Shown: positions 8,372-16,444 of the stretch, in pieces
Layout: every line of letters begins with the position of its first letter
How positions within the stretch are numbered: the stretch's first letter is position 1
DNA from: Hoylesella buccalis ATCC 35310
Lineage (GTDB): Bacteria; Bacteroidota; Bacteroidia; Bacteroidales; Bacteroidaceae
Assembly (NCBI RefSeq): GCF_000177075.1
Contig: NZ_ADEG01000068.1
Coordinates: 1-64,000 of the forward strand
Length of the DNA stretch: 64,000 bases
Direction of reading: 5' to 3'
Made by a program: the position numbers and the translations under genes
Notes under the pieces: generated by a model
Seen by the model: the letters and a program-made list of their open reading frames with translations, nothing else
The model's database searches: none
What the model was told of the DNA's origin: nothing

Positions 8372-8708
8372 ATGGGGAACAAACGTACGACATTCCTGTC
8401 TGTGTTATTACTGATAACGGTATCGGTGATGGCACAGACAGGTTCTGTTTTTGAGCAATACCTCGCCAATGCCACCGCGTTTGTTAACCTCTGCTGTATC
8501 CTAAGAGTGGATTTGACGATACGATGAAAGATAACCGCCGCAGGCGTTGTATTGGAATCCACGATTAAAAACTGACGAAAATGGTTGTGCCACCATTGAG
8601 AATTACAACGGTCGTAATGTCACTTACATGAATGTGGATGTCGAAACCTTGGTGGCTGGCAAGCCTGCTGCGGTGAATACGCTATCCTATCCTACGAGAA
8701 AAAGGTAG
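8372..8708 (+). pseudogene. Remnant of a secreted macroglobulin-like/TonB-plug protein
   Basis: The ATG at 8372 opens a normal signal peptide (MGNKRTTFLSVLLLITVSVMAQ) and some 30 residues (TGSVFEQYLANATAFVN) before a stop. In another frame, from 8541, ALYWNPRLKTDENGCATIENYNG continues to a stop at 8706-8708. The YWNP...D-G-ATI-YN pattern resembles the C-terminal part of the large alpha-2-macroglobulin-like MG2/TonB-plug proteins of Bacteroidetes; this assignment is from memory. The two ends sit in different frames with the large middle missing, so this looks like an internal deletion plus frameshift. The last bases overlap the end of the acetyltransferase gene on the other strand. Confidence 0.6.
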
Positions 8709-9273
8709 CATGATATTGCAAGTGTTTCATGGGATGGCCACCCCATGTGGTGTCACCAACATACCTGAATCCTTGGGCTACATACAGTTTTTCGGCCAAA
8801 GGGTTATCTTTGTCTACCAATAAGCCAATCTTGTGAATGCCCATTGATTGAGCCTTTGTAATCGATTCCAATATGAGTCGTTTCGCAATACCTTGTCTTC
8901 GATAGTCGGGATTGACGGCCAAGCTGTCGATGTATAGTTCATCATTATCGGCTTCATCAATCTGGTTCTGGTAGTCTATATCGAATTTTTTGAGTGCAGC
9001 GTCAATGAATGGCTGCCGAAGGTCATGCAGCTGGGCGCCGTCATAGCTTACGCAAACGCCGATAACCTCATCTTCATCGTTCAATGCAACCAGGGTATTG
9101 GTATAACTGTATTGTGATTTTTCCAGCGCAACGAGCTCTGTCAGCAGGTCTTCAAACTCGGTTAACGTATGATGAGGCCCCGCCAAGTTTTGACAACATT
9201 CATAGTTCATGGCCAGCATGATGTACTTTGCAATCTCTCTGGCCTGGTGTTTGCTTGCTTGTATTATCTTCAT
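8692..9273 (-). CDS. GNAT-family N-acetyltransferase
   Basis: 193 residues. The acetyl-CoA-binding signature is clear: LYIDSLAVNPDYRRQGIAKRLI, with the RRQGIA pyrophosphate loop, followed by the helix ITKAQSMGI and the strand/helix pair IGLLVDKDNPLAEKLYVAQGFRYVG typical of GNAT motifs A and B. The acceptor is unknown. It overlaps the end of the upstream sensor kinase by four bases (ATGA), so it is translationally coupled to the two-component system and may act in the same response. Confidence 0.88.
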   Translation of the reverse strand: MKIIQASKHQAREIAKYIMLAMNYECCQNLAGPHHTLTEFEDLLTELVALEKSQYSYTNTLVALNDEDEVIGVCVSYDGAQLHDLRQPFIDAALKKFDIDYQNQIDEADNDELYIDSLAVNPDYRRQGIAKRLILESITKAQSMGIHKIGLLVDKDNPLAEKLYVAQGFRYVGDTTWGGHPMKHLQYHATFFS

Positions 9274-10685
9274 TTCTTCTTTTTTAAATTAAACTCGAAA
9301 CAGAGTCCGCCTGTTTCTACATTGTGAACTTGTATGCTTCCTCCGTGCAACATGATGGCATTCTTGACAATAGCCAATCCAAGTCCGGTGCCACCGAGCT
9401 TCCTACTCCTGCCTTTGTCTACGCGATAGAATCGTTCGAACAGTCTGGAAAGATGCTGATTTGATACGCCTATGCCGTTATCTCGGAAGGTAAATCTCCA
9501 TTCTTGCTCATCTTCTTTTCCGTCAAGGGTGATGGTTGTCCCGTCACCAGCGTATGTAATGGCATTGTCAGTCAAGTTTCTAAATACGCTGTACAACAGA
9601 CTTTGGTTGCCTTGGATGATGACGTTTTCTGGTAAGTTGTTGACAAAAGCCATGTGATGATTATGCATTTGCAGTTCCGTTTCCTTGCAGATGTTCTCAA
9701 TCATCTGCGAGATGTTCACGGGTGAGTATTCCATCAAGTCGGGAGCATCATCAATTCTGTTCAGCGTAGAGATGTCTTGCAGCAAGGAAGTGAGCCGTTG
9801 ACTCTGCGCATAGCTGTGTTGCAAGAATTGTTGTCGCGTCGCTTCATTGATGTGAGGGTTGTCCAAGATGGTTTCCAAATAGCCTTGAATGCTGGCCACT
9901 GGCGTTTTTAATTCGTGCGCAATGTTTTGAGTAAGCTGTCTTTTCAGAATGTCCTGTTCCTGTCTGGTGCTCTGAAGACGCTTGTATATCTTGATGATTC
10001 GTTCGGCTATTTCGCCCAACTCGTCGTCTGGAAAGGCAATTAAGTCTTCGGTATCGAGGCTCTCATTGTGGTCGGCACGACTGGCAAACAACTTCAATTT
10101 GGTGATGTTGGCCGACAATCTTCTTAAAAATCGCCACAACACCAGCGTCAAGATGACAATCGCTGTGAGTGCAAACCAAATGAAATGTTGGTCGGCTTGC
10201 AGCGACTTAGCTAAGCCGTTGTTGTACGGCAAGGCACTCCTAATCGTCATCTTGTCATCCTTGAAGTAGGTTGCCGAATAGAAAAACTCTTGTTTCAGGG
10301 TCTTACTGTTTCGTTCTACGCTTGACCCTGTCCCCGTTTTCCGTGCCTCAATTATCTCCGGACGGTTGGCATGATTCTTAAAGTTGCTGTAGTCTTTTTG
10401 GAAATTGTCAAACACAACCTGTCCTTGATCATCGATTATTGTTACCCGCAGGTTAGGTATGCTGTGCGTCTTTACATAGGTACTCAGCGTTTGTTCGTCT
10501 CTCTTGCCCAGGTATTGAATGGCATCTGCCATCCTGGTGTTATAGCCTTGCAGCCTCATGTTCAGCAGTTCCCGCTTGTATTGCTTTTCTCTTGTCTGTT
10601 GAAAGACTATGAACGAGATGGCAAAAAGCAAGAATACCGCCAAGATACTGATGTATAGTTTGCTGCCTACCGATACCTTTCTCAT
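9270..10685 (-). CDS. Sensor histidine kinase (PhoR-like)
   Basis: 471 residues. An N-terminal membrane segment (about 9-29) and a second at about 168-187 (IWFALTAIVILTLVLW) bracket a periplasmic sensor region of ~140 residues. A HAMP-like linker follows, then the H-box NIAHELKTPVASIQGYLE with the phospho-accepting His at 257, the N-box (FRNLTDNAITYAG), and ATP-lid motifs DNGIGVS and GTGLGLAIV. It should phosphorylate the OmpR/PhoB-type regulator encoded immediately upstream, whose stop overlaps this start. The signal is unknown; architecture and order resemble PhoBR-like systems. Confidence 0.93.
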   Translation of the reverse strand: MRKVSVGSKLYISILAVFLLFAISFIVFQQTREKQYKRELLNMRLQGYNTRMADAIQYLGKRDEQTLSTYVKTHSIPNLRVTIIDDQGQVVFDNFQKDYSNFKNHANRPEIIEARKTGTGSSVERNSKTLKQEFFYSATYFKDDKMTIRSALPYNNGLAKSLQADQHFIWFALTAIVILTLVLWRFLRRLSANITKLKLFASRADHNESLDTEDLIAFPDDELGEIAERIIKIYKRLQSTRQEQDILKRQLTQNIAHELKTPVASIQGYLETILDNPHINEATRQQFLQHSYAQSQRLTSLLQDISTLNRIDDAPDLMEYSPVNISQMIENICKETELQMHNHHMAFVNNLPENVIIQGNQSLLYSVFRNLTDNAITYAGDGTTITLDGKEDEQEWRFTFRDNGIGVSNQHLSRLFERFYRVDKGRSRKLGGTGLGLAIVKNAIMLHGGSIQVHNVETGGLCFEFNLKKKK

Positions 10686-11377
10686 AGAACATCAAAGTAG
10701 TATCCAAAGCCAAGTCGGGTGACAATGCACTTGGAGAACCGTCCAATCTTCTTTCTTAGTCGTGTGATGTTCACGTCTACCGTGCGGTCGAGCACCAAAA
10801 CGTCCTTTGGCCATATCCTGTCTATGAGCTCCTGACGTGAGAAGACGTGTCCCTTTTCAGAAAGAAATAGGTGCAGTAACTCGAACTCTGTCTTGGTGAA
10901 AGGAACATTTTCACCGTCGATGGTCACTGTCTTTTTGTCCAAATCCATCTCCAACCCTTGGTATTTCAGCGTCTTCGGCTCTGTGTGATCGTCAGTTTCG
11001 TTGGTCCTTCGGATGACAGCACGAATGCGAACCAATACTTCGCGAATGGAGAAAGGCTTACTGATATAGTCGTCAGCGCCAAGATTGAAGCCGGTTACCG
11101 TATCGTTCTCGGTATCGCGAGCGGTCAGAAAGATGATGGGAATGCTGGCTGTCTTGGGATTCTCTTTCAGCTTTTTAGCCATGGAAAATCCCGACATCTC
11201 ACCCATCATCACGTCTAACAGCAGGAGGTTGAACGATGAAATGTCCATCATCATGGCCTCTTCGGCAGAGTTTGCCGTTTCTACCACATAGCCTTCTGTT
11301 TCCAAATTAAACTTCAGAATTTCACATAAGTCTTGTTCGTCGTCTACAACGAGAATACGATATTTGTTCTCTTTCAT
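10682..11377 (-). CDS. OmpR/PhoB-family response regulator
   Basis: 231 residues. The receiver domain has the acidic pair D12/D13, phospho-acceptor D55 (LLLLDVMM), T85 and K107 (YISKPFS). A C-terminal winged helix (about 130-230) contains the transcription-activation and DNA-recognition features of PhoB/OmpR (FTKTEFELLHLFLSEKG, LDRTVDVNITRLRKKIG). It binds DNA as a dimer after phosphorylation by the kinase encoded next. First gene of a three-gene operon with overlapping ends. Candidate promoters are at 11536-11566 and 11404-11411. Confidence 0.94.
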   Translation of the reverse strand: MKENKYRILVVDDEQDLCEILKFNLETEGYVVETANSAEEAMMMDISSFNLLLLDVMMGEMSGFSMAKKLKENPKTASIPIIFLTARDTENDTVTGFNLGADDYISKPFSIREVLVRIRAVIRRTNETDDHTEPKTLKYQGLEMDLDKKTVTIDGENVPFTKTEFELLHLFLSEKGHVFSRQELIDRIWPKDVLVLDRTVDVNITRLRKKIGRFSKCIVTRLGFGYYFDVL

Positions 11378-11403
11378 ATAGTTTGTTATCTATTTTCACT
11401 TGA

Positions 11404-11411
11404 CAAAGTTA
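11404..11411 (-). promoter_or_regulatory. Proximal -7 box for the regulator operon
   Basis: Minus strand TAACTTTG, 27 bases before the start at 11377. No TTG at the expected -33 distance, so weaker than the distal promoter. Confidence 0.35.
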
Positions 11412-11535
11412 GCACGTTGGCTCTTCATAAGCATGTCAAACGTGTTACAATCGTATTACTTTTAGACATAATTCCAGCTGGGCATGCTTGAAGTATGCAT
11501 CTGGTGGCAGGCCGATATCCACTTGCCTAATGCTA

Positions 11536-11566
11536 CAAAGTTACGCAATAAAAAGCATTTTGTCAA
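11536..11566 (-). promoter_or_regulatory. Distal promoter for the regulator operon
   Basis: Minus strand TTG, 20 bases, TAACTTTG (-7 box at 11543-11536), giving a leader of about 150 bases before 11377. Confidence 0.5.
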
Positions 11567-11606
11567 GTCTTGGCGGTAATTATTTAAAATGGTAGATTGA
11601 TATACA

Positions 11607-11642
11607 ATAGCGGGAAACCTCTTTGTGGTGGCCTCCCGCTAT
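11607..11642 (-). terminator. Hairpin downstream of cysK
   Basis: ATAGCGGGA (11607-11615) pairs perfectly with TCCCGCTAT (11634-11642). It lies 36 bases beyond the cysK stop. The T-run is better on the plus-strand side (GCTTTTTC), so its efficiency for cysK is uncertain. Confidence 0.5.
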
Positions 11643-11677
11643 GCTTTTTCGATGTGTAGTTGTGCTGTTACAGCTTT

Positions 11678-12625
11678 TTATAATGGATATTCGTCAAAAG
11701 CATAGAGCACCGTTGAGAGGTAACGCTCGCCGGTATCGGGCAGCAACGCCACAATCTTCTTGTCCTTATTCTCCGGTCGTAGGGCCAATTCTGCTGCGGC
11801 AAAGACTGCTGCCCCTGACGAGATTCCCACCAACAGTCCCTCCTGTTGAGCCAACTGCCGGCCTGTTCGGATGGCGTCATCGTTGTCTACGGGCAGTATC
11901 TCGTCTACCACCTCGGCATGATAGGTTTGTGGAATAAAGCCGGCTCCGATGCCCTGAATCTTATGAGATCCCGATTTTCCGCCGCTCAATACTGGGGATG
12001 CCGATGGCTCCACAGCTACAATTCTAACGTTGGGCTTCTTCTCTTTGAGGTATTTGCCGATGCCAGAGAGCGTGCCACCAGTCCCCACACCAGCCACGAA
12101 GATGTCAATGTCACCGTCGGTGTCGTTCCATAATTCAACAGCCGTGGTGTCATAATGTTTCTGGGGATTAGCAGGATTGGTGAATTGTCCCAGTATCACT
12201 GCACCTTCTATGCTGTCTCTCAGCTTCTCGGCCGCCTTGATGGCACCATTCATCCCATCCTTACCAAGGGTCAACTCAACCTTGGCACCGTAGGCTTTGA
12301 CGAGGTTTCGGCGTTCAACGCTCATGGTTTCGGGCATGGTGAGAATCAGTTTGTAGCCTTTTACGGCCGCAACGAGCGCCAAACCCACGCCCGTGTTGCC
12401 ACTGGTAGGCTCGATGATGGTGGCTCCAGGCTTCAAGGTTCCGTCTTTCTCTGCGGCTTCCACCATTCCTAAGGCGATGCGGTCTTTCACGCTGCCGCCT
12501 GGATTGAAGAACTCAACCTTGGCCACAAGGGGCGTTTTAAGCCCGCGAAAGGCTGAATATTTGTTCAACGCTACCAAAGGAGTCTTACCAATCAAGTCTG
12601 TCATTTGTTTTGCAATCTTGCTCAT
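11678..12625 (-). CDS. cysK: Cysteine synthase A (O-acetylserine sulfhydrylase)
   Basis: 315 residues, usual length. PLP enzyme making L-cysteine from O-acetyl-L-serine and sulfide. The PLP lysine is K47 in NPGGSVKDRIA; the substrate loop PTSGNTGVGLA and the phosphate-binding loop GVGTGGTLSGIGKYL follow. The conserved GIGAGFIP and VGISSGAA motifs are also present. Complete, no unusual features. It has its own promoter (12785-12815) with a ~155-base leader and a downstream hairpin. Confidence 0.96.
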   Translation of the reverse strand: MSKIAKQMTDLIGKTPLVALNKYSAFRGLKTPLVAKVEFFNPGGSVKDRIALGMVEAAEKDGTLKPGATIIEPTSGNTGVGLALVAAVKGYKLILTMPETMSVERRNLVKAYGAKVELTLGKDGMNGAIKAAEKLRDSIEGAVILGQFTNPANPQKHYDTTAVELWNDTDGDIDIFVAGVGTGGTLSGIGKYLKEKKPNVRIVAVEPSASPVLSGGKSGSHKIQGIGAGFIPQTYHAEVVDEILPVDNDDAIRTGRQLAQQEGLLVGISSGAAVFAAAELALRPENKDKKIVALLPDTGERYLSTVLYAFDEYPL

Positions 12626-12784
12626 ATTGTATCTCGTTTTTAATGAATAAATAGTATCTGGGTGCTCGCCTCATCATGCTCTTCCGTCCTATAGCATGTT
12701 GCTTGTTCTCGTTCAGCGTGTCGTTTTCTCGACGGTGGATGCGGAAATATTGTCATGCGGCGTTGCTCCCCATGAATGATATTG

Positions 12785-12815
12785 CAAATATACACAAAAA
12801 AACGCTGACATGCAA
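12785..12815 (-). promoter_or_regulatory. cysK promoter
   Basis: Minus strand TTG (within TTGCA, 12815-12811), about 20 bases, TATATTTG (12792-12785). Confidence 0.55.
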
Positions 12816-12938
12816 TCGCACGATAACGGTATTTGGCCTACCACGATTGTGGTATTTTGCATCTTTGTGAATCCTCCTTTCTTTGACGAATAGAACGTGC
12901 TGACTTCTAAAATTGATGTCATTAAAAGGCCATTGTGC

Positions 12939-12969
12939 TTGCTGCATTGGTGATAATTGCTTATATTTG
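12939..12969 (+). promoter_or_regulatory. Promoter for the ATPase/DUF4435 pair
   Basis: TTG (12939-12941), 20 bases, TATATTTG (12962-12969); predicted leader about 75 bases before 13049. Confidence 0.55.
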
Positions 12970-13048
12970 CCCTACTAACAGTACCTGATGCGTCATGATT
13001 GGCTCGCATTGTTTCATGCCAACCTCAGGTACATAACGCACAAAGCTC

Positions 13049-13870
13049 ATGAAATACGCTGATTACATCGAAAGGGTAGAGATAGACTCGTTGTGGAGTG
13101 GTCGCAAGCATGTGGCCTGGAATCTTGACAGACAGGTTAACGTGCTGAGCGGTGTCAATGGTGTTGGCAAGAGCACCATCTTGAACCGGGTGATCAAAAG
13201 CTTGTCAGAAGGTGGCGACTTCAACTCGCATTTGCCCAAAGGGGTGCACATCACGGTGTCACCGGCCGATGCTACGGCCATCCGTTATGATATCATCCGG
13301 TCGTTCGACCGACCGTTGATGAGCTCGGAGATGGTTGCCAAGGTAGACATTAGTTTGGCCACAGAACTAGACTGGCAGCTCTTTCAGTTGCAGCGCAAGT
13401 ATCTGGATTATCAGGTAAACATCGGCAACCGCATCATCGAGGTGTTGCAGAAGGGGGGCGCAGATGCAGCCGTTGAGGCGCAACGCGTATCGGCCAACAA
13501 GTTGAAATTTCAAGACATGGTGGACAAACTGTTTGCCGAAACGGGCAAAACCATCGTCAGAACCGAGAACGAGATACGTTTCATGCAGATGGGAGAGAAG
13601 CTCTTGCCCTACCAATTGTCAAGTGGCGAGAAACAAATCTTGGCCATCTTGCTCACCGTGCTGGTGGAAGATCGCCTGCCCTACGTGCTGCTCATGGACG
13701 AACCAGAGGTGAGTTTGCACGTTGATTGGCAGGAACAACTCATCGACCTGATACTGCAACTCAATCCCAATGTTCAAATTATCCTCACTACGCATTCGCC
13801 TGCCGTCATCATGAATGGGTGGATGGGACATGTTACCGAGGTTAGTGACATAACGGATGTTCACAGATAG
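13049..13870 (+). CDS. ABC-type AAA ATPase paired with a DUF4435 protein (PARIS AriA-like)
   Basis: 273 residues. Walker A GVNGVGKST (35-43), an ABC-like signature LSSGEKQI (190-197), Walker B YVLLMDEPEVSLH (212-224) with the catalytic Glu, and a switch His in ILTTHSP (H249). These identify a compact OLD/SMC-like AAA_15/AAA_21 ATPase with no membrane part. The partner 33 bases downstream encodes a DUF4435 TOPRIM-like protein. An ATPase of this class next to DUF4435 is the composition of PARIS (AriA/AriB), where the ATPase senses phage anti-restriction proteins and releases the toxic nuclease. This ATPase is shorter than the PARIS proteins I remember, and the neighbourhood is metabolic, so a housekeeping role remains possible. 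Confidence 0.85.
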   Translation: MKYADYIERVEIDSLWSGRKHVAWNLDRQVNVLSGVNGVGKSTILNRVIKSLSEGGDFNSHLPKGVHITVSPADATAIRYDIIRSFDRPLMSSEMVAKVDISLATELDWQLFQLQRKYLDYQVNIGNRIIEVLQKGGADAAVEAQRVSANKLKFQDMVDKLFAETGKTIVRTENEIRFMQMGEKLLPYQLSSGEKQILAILLTVLVEDRLPYVLLMDEPEVSLHVDWQEQLIDLILQLNPNVQIILTTHSPAVIMNGWMGHVTEVSDITDVHR

Positions 13871-13903
13871 GAAAGGTCTGGATGTGAAAAAGATACATGA
13901 ACC

Positions 13904-14938
13904 ATGGGCAAAAAACTAAAAGACAACCTCTCCTCACGCTATTTCGAGGCGGCTAACAAGATGAAGTCGCAAAACGCCAGACGCCGCATCGCAGCCTATG
14001 TGGAGAGTTACGACGACATATTTTTCTGGCGTTCTGTCTTGAGTGACTTCGAAGACGACACCCGGTATTTCCAGGTGATGTTGCCCTCTCGCATGCAACG
14101 TCTTGATAGAGGCAAAAAAGCGGTGCTGATGAACCTGCTCATGGACAAAGTAGGACGTGACATGATTGCCTGCGTGGACGCCGATTACGACTATCTTATG
14201 CAGGGTGCCACCGAGATGTCAAAGCAGGTAACAACCAATCCTTACGTCTTTCACACCTACGCTTACGCCATTGAAAACCTGCAATGCTATGCGCCATCGT
14301 TGTACGAAACCAGTGTCATGGTTACCCTCAACGACCACCACATCTTTGACATGGAGGCTTACCTGCGCGACTATTCGCGAGCCATCTTCCCGCTTTTCAT
14401 ATGGAGCATCTGGTTTTATCGAACGCCCAATTACGGCGAGTTCACCATCATGGACTTTCTGCGCGTCATCGAACCGGGACACTTTACCATGGCGAAGGCT
14501 GAGGACATGGTGGCCAGAGTGCGCAGAAAGGTGGGCAAGCGCATCAACCAACTGCAACAAAAATATCCAAACAACAAGGAAAATTATCTGCAAGTAAAGG
14601 AGGATATCAAGCGACTGGGTGTGACCCCCGATACCACCTATTTATATATACAAGGTCATCATCTCTTCGATAAGGTAGTGGTGCCCATGCTTAACAAGGT
14701 TTGTATGCAGCTTATTCGTGAGCGAGAAGTAGAGATTTCTCAACAAAGTGTTCACGGCACACAGCAGCGTAACGAACTGTCTTGTTACCGCAACAGCATC
14801 GAAGCCATTCCGTCGATGCTCAAAAAGAACACCCGTTACAAGCAGTCAGAGCCGGTGGCGCGCATACAGGCTGATCTTCAACGATATTTAGAGCTGACCA
14901 AACAAAATCGTACAACCAGCGACACAGACCGAGAGTAA
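13904..14938 (+). CDS. DUF4435/TOPRIM-like protein (PARIS AriB-like)
   Basis: 344 residues. The start of the domain has RRRIAAYVESYDDIFFW, with the likely metal-binding Glu (E34), and about 58 residues later MIACVDADYDYL with the Asp-x-Asp pair D92/D94. That Glu...DxD arrangement is the TOPRIM catalytic signature, supporting a metal-dependent nuclease. The central part (residues ~105-200, with AYAIENLQCY) matches what I recall of DUF4435; the C-terminal ~100 residues are basic and helical. In PARIS the corresponding protein is a nuclease toxin acting on tRNA. All predicted catalytic residues are intact. It should be co-transcribed with the ATPase gene. Confidence 0.82.
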   Translation: MGKKLKDNLSSRYFEAANKMKSQNARRRIAAYVESYDDIFFWRSVLSDFEDDTRYFQVMLPSRMQRLDRGKKAVLMNLLMDKVGRDMIACVDADYDYLMQGATEMSKQVTTNPYVFHTYAYAIENLQCYAPSLYETSVMVTLNDHHIFDMEAYLRDYSRAIFPLFIWSIWFYRTPNYGEFTIMDFLRVIEPGHFTMAKAEDMVARVRRKVGKRINQLQQKYPNNKENYLQVKEDIKRLGVTPDTTYLYIQGHHLFDKVVVPMLNKVCMQLIREREVEISQQSVHGTQQRNELSCYRNSIEAIPSMLKKNTRYKQSEPVARIQADLQRYLELTKQNRTTSDTDRE

Positions 14939-14970
14939 CCTGTGCCCAGATAAATATTTAAAACCATTTG

Positions 14971-15204
14971 ATGATGTTAGATTTGATTTTTGCCGTATTG
15001 GGAATTTGCTTGCTGCTGGTCATCGTGGTGCCTGGCGTATACAATTATGTGAAGTCGATGAGGGAGAATGTACGGGAGAAGGATGTTAAGAACGCCTTTT
15101 TCAACACGCTGTACTTTGGCGTCGTGCTGGTGCTGAGCATCCTTTTATTAAAATCTATTGGCGTTTTCAAGGGCTTTGACACCATTGCGGCATACCTGCA
15201 TTGA
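14971..15204 (+). CDS. Small two-helix membrane protein
   Basis: 77 residues from the ATG at 14971 (or 76 from the next Met); a TTG three bases upstream is less likely. Two hydrophobic helices (about 4-24, LIFAVLGICLLLVIVVPGVYN, and about 47-65, TLYFGVVLVLSILLLK) flank a charged loop (KSMRENVREKDVKNAF). No family recognised. It begins 32 bases after the DUF4435 gene with no promoter seen between, so it is probably the third gene of that operon; whether it shares the function is unknown. Confidence 0.65.
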   Translation: MMLDLIFAVLGICLLLVIVVPGVYNYVKSMRENVREKDVKNAFFNTLYFGVVLVLSILLLKSIGVFKGFDTIAAYLH

Positions 15205-15217
15205 TGCAATGTCACGA

Positions 15218-15327
15218 ATGGGGCATTGAGCATGGGTTTCAATGTCATTGAGTTTGCGTTCCAATGTCATTGAGTTTGGGCATTAATAGCATTGACTTTG
15301 GAGGCCAAACTCAATGCTATTGGAAGG
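15218..15327. repeat. 22-bp tandem array B (five units)
   Basis: Units start at 15218, 15240, 15262, 15284 and 15306. The central ones read TCATTGAGTTTG and GCATTGACTTTGGAGGC, the last CTCAATGCTATTGG. The first unit is the most degenerate. It lies in the convergent gap before the manA terminator. Confidence 0.8.
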
Positions 15328-15369
15328 ATATCTATATCTTCTTGTCAACCAAACGATTAACCATTACAA

Positions 15370-15412
15370 GAAAGGTCTGCACCATGACGTGTGTCCATGA
15401 TGCAGACCTTTC
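15370..15412. terminator. Strong bidirectional terminator between the small membrane gene and manA
   Basis: GAAAGGTCTGCA (15370-15381) pairs perfectly over 12 bases with TGCAGACCTTTC (15401-15412). It lies between convergent genes (ends 15204 and 15442) and can serve both. Confidence 0.7.
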
Positions 15413-15441
15413 CTGATTGTGGGTTTCTTTGCTACTCTTTT

Positions 15442-16404
15442 TTAAACGTAGGTTTCGAGGAACTTCACGGTTCCTTCCACCTTTAACTCCCGGGTTGTGG
15501 CGGGAATCAAGATGGTTTCGCCGGCGCAGAGTGAGGTTTCGTTCCCCTCGTTGTCTGTGATTTTGCCCTCACCCTTCACGCCAATGAGGATGACAAAGCT
15601 GTCCAACTCGCTGTAATCGAGCGTCATTGGCTCGTCAAGGTCGTATACGGCCGTGTTGAAGTAGGGACAGTGAACGAGGCTCACACCTTGGTTCTTGGTC
15701 GACGTATAATCGGTGCGATAATCTTTTTCCACGTTATAGTTGATGCATTCGGCGGCCTGCGCGGTGTGCAGTTCGCGATAGTTGCCATTCTTGTCCTTGC
15801 GCTTGAAGTCGTAGATGCGGTAGGTCACGTCGGATGTTTGCTGAATCTCGGCCAGGAAGCATCCCGTGCCAATGCTGTGAATGCGGCCGGCTGGCAGGAA
15901 GAAGCAGTCGCCTTCTTTAACCGAGTAGTCGGCAATGGCGTCGAGAATGGTATCGTTCTCCACCATCTGTTTGTACTCTTCGGGCGTGATTTCTTTCTTC
16001 AGTCCGCTTCGCAGGTGTGCGTTTTTGTCGCTGTCCATGATGTACCACATCTCCGTTTTGCCACGGCTCTTCCCTTGTTTCTTGGCAATCTCGTCCGTGG
16101 GATGTACCTGGATGGAAAGATCTTGTCGGGCATCAATGAACTTGATGAGCAGGGGAAACTCGTCACCAAAGCGCTCATAGTTGGCTTCTCCAATGAGTTT
16201 GCCTTTCAATTCGCGCACAACGTCGTTCAAGGCGCGGCCTTCATACTCGCCTTCACTGACGAGGGTCTCGTTGTCTTTCACGCCGGATATTTCCCAACTC
16301 TCGCCAACGTTTTCCAGTTGTTCGTCGAGTTTCTTGAATGGAATGATTTTGTCGCCCCCCCAAATGGTTTGTTTGAGCAGGGGTTTAAACTTGAGTGGTT
16401 TCAT
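15442..16404 (-). CDS. manA: Mannose-6-phosphate isomerase, class I
   Basis: 320 residues, the short bacterial type. Zinc enzyme interconverting mannose-6-phosphate and fructose-6-phosphate. Predicted zinc ligands: Q99 and H101 in IQVHPTDE, E118 in KTEMWYIM, and H176 in PAGRIHSIGTG. N-terminal QTIWGG and the downstream EIQQTSDVTYRIYDF segment are also diagnostic. Last gene of a minus-strand run dxs-trkA-trkH-manA with gaps of about 20-42 bases, so probably co-transcribed. It links fructose-6-phosphate to mannose-containing envelope polymers. Confidence 0.95.
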   Translation of the reverse strand: MKPLKFKPLLKQTIWGGDKIIPFKKLDEQLENVGESWEISGVKDNETLVSEGEYEGRALNDVVRELKGKLIGEANYERFGDEFPLLIKFIDARQDLSIQVHPTDEIAKKQGKSRGKTEMWYIMDSDKNAHLRSGLKKEITPEEYKQMVENDTILDAIADYSVKEGDCFFLPAGRIHSIGTGCFLAEIQQTSDVTYRIYDFKRKDKNGNYRELHTAQAAECINYNVEKDYRTDYTSTKNQGVSLVHCPYFNTAVYDLDEPMTLDYSELDSFVILIGVKGEGKITDNEGNETSLCAGETILIPATTRELKVEGTVKFLETYV

Positions 16405-16444
16405 ATTTTTTTATTTTATGTTGACAGATTTGTTGTCTTCTTGT

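Larger units (their letters stand above)
11378..11677. other. Gap between the response-regulator gene and cysK
   Basis: Contains two minus-strand -7 boxes for the regulator operon (11404-11411 and 11536-11543) and the hairpin at 11607-11642 beyond cysK. No coding frame or RNA gene seen. Confidence 0.5.
12626..13048. other. Divergent control region between cysK and the ATPase/DUF4435 pair
   Basis: Holds one promoter per direction (12785-12815 minus; 12939-12969 plus). Small open frames here show no coding character, and no RNA gene was recognised. Confidence 0.5.

Noticed and set aside
12713-13009. 98-codon minus-strand frame between cysK and the ATPase gene
   Set aside because: It spans both promoters of the divergent region and has no domain or signal.
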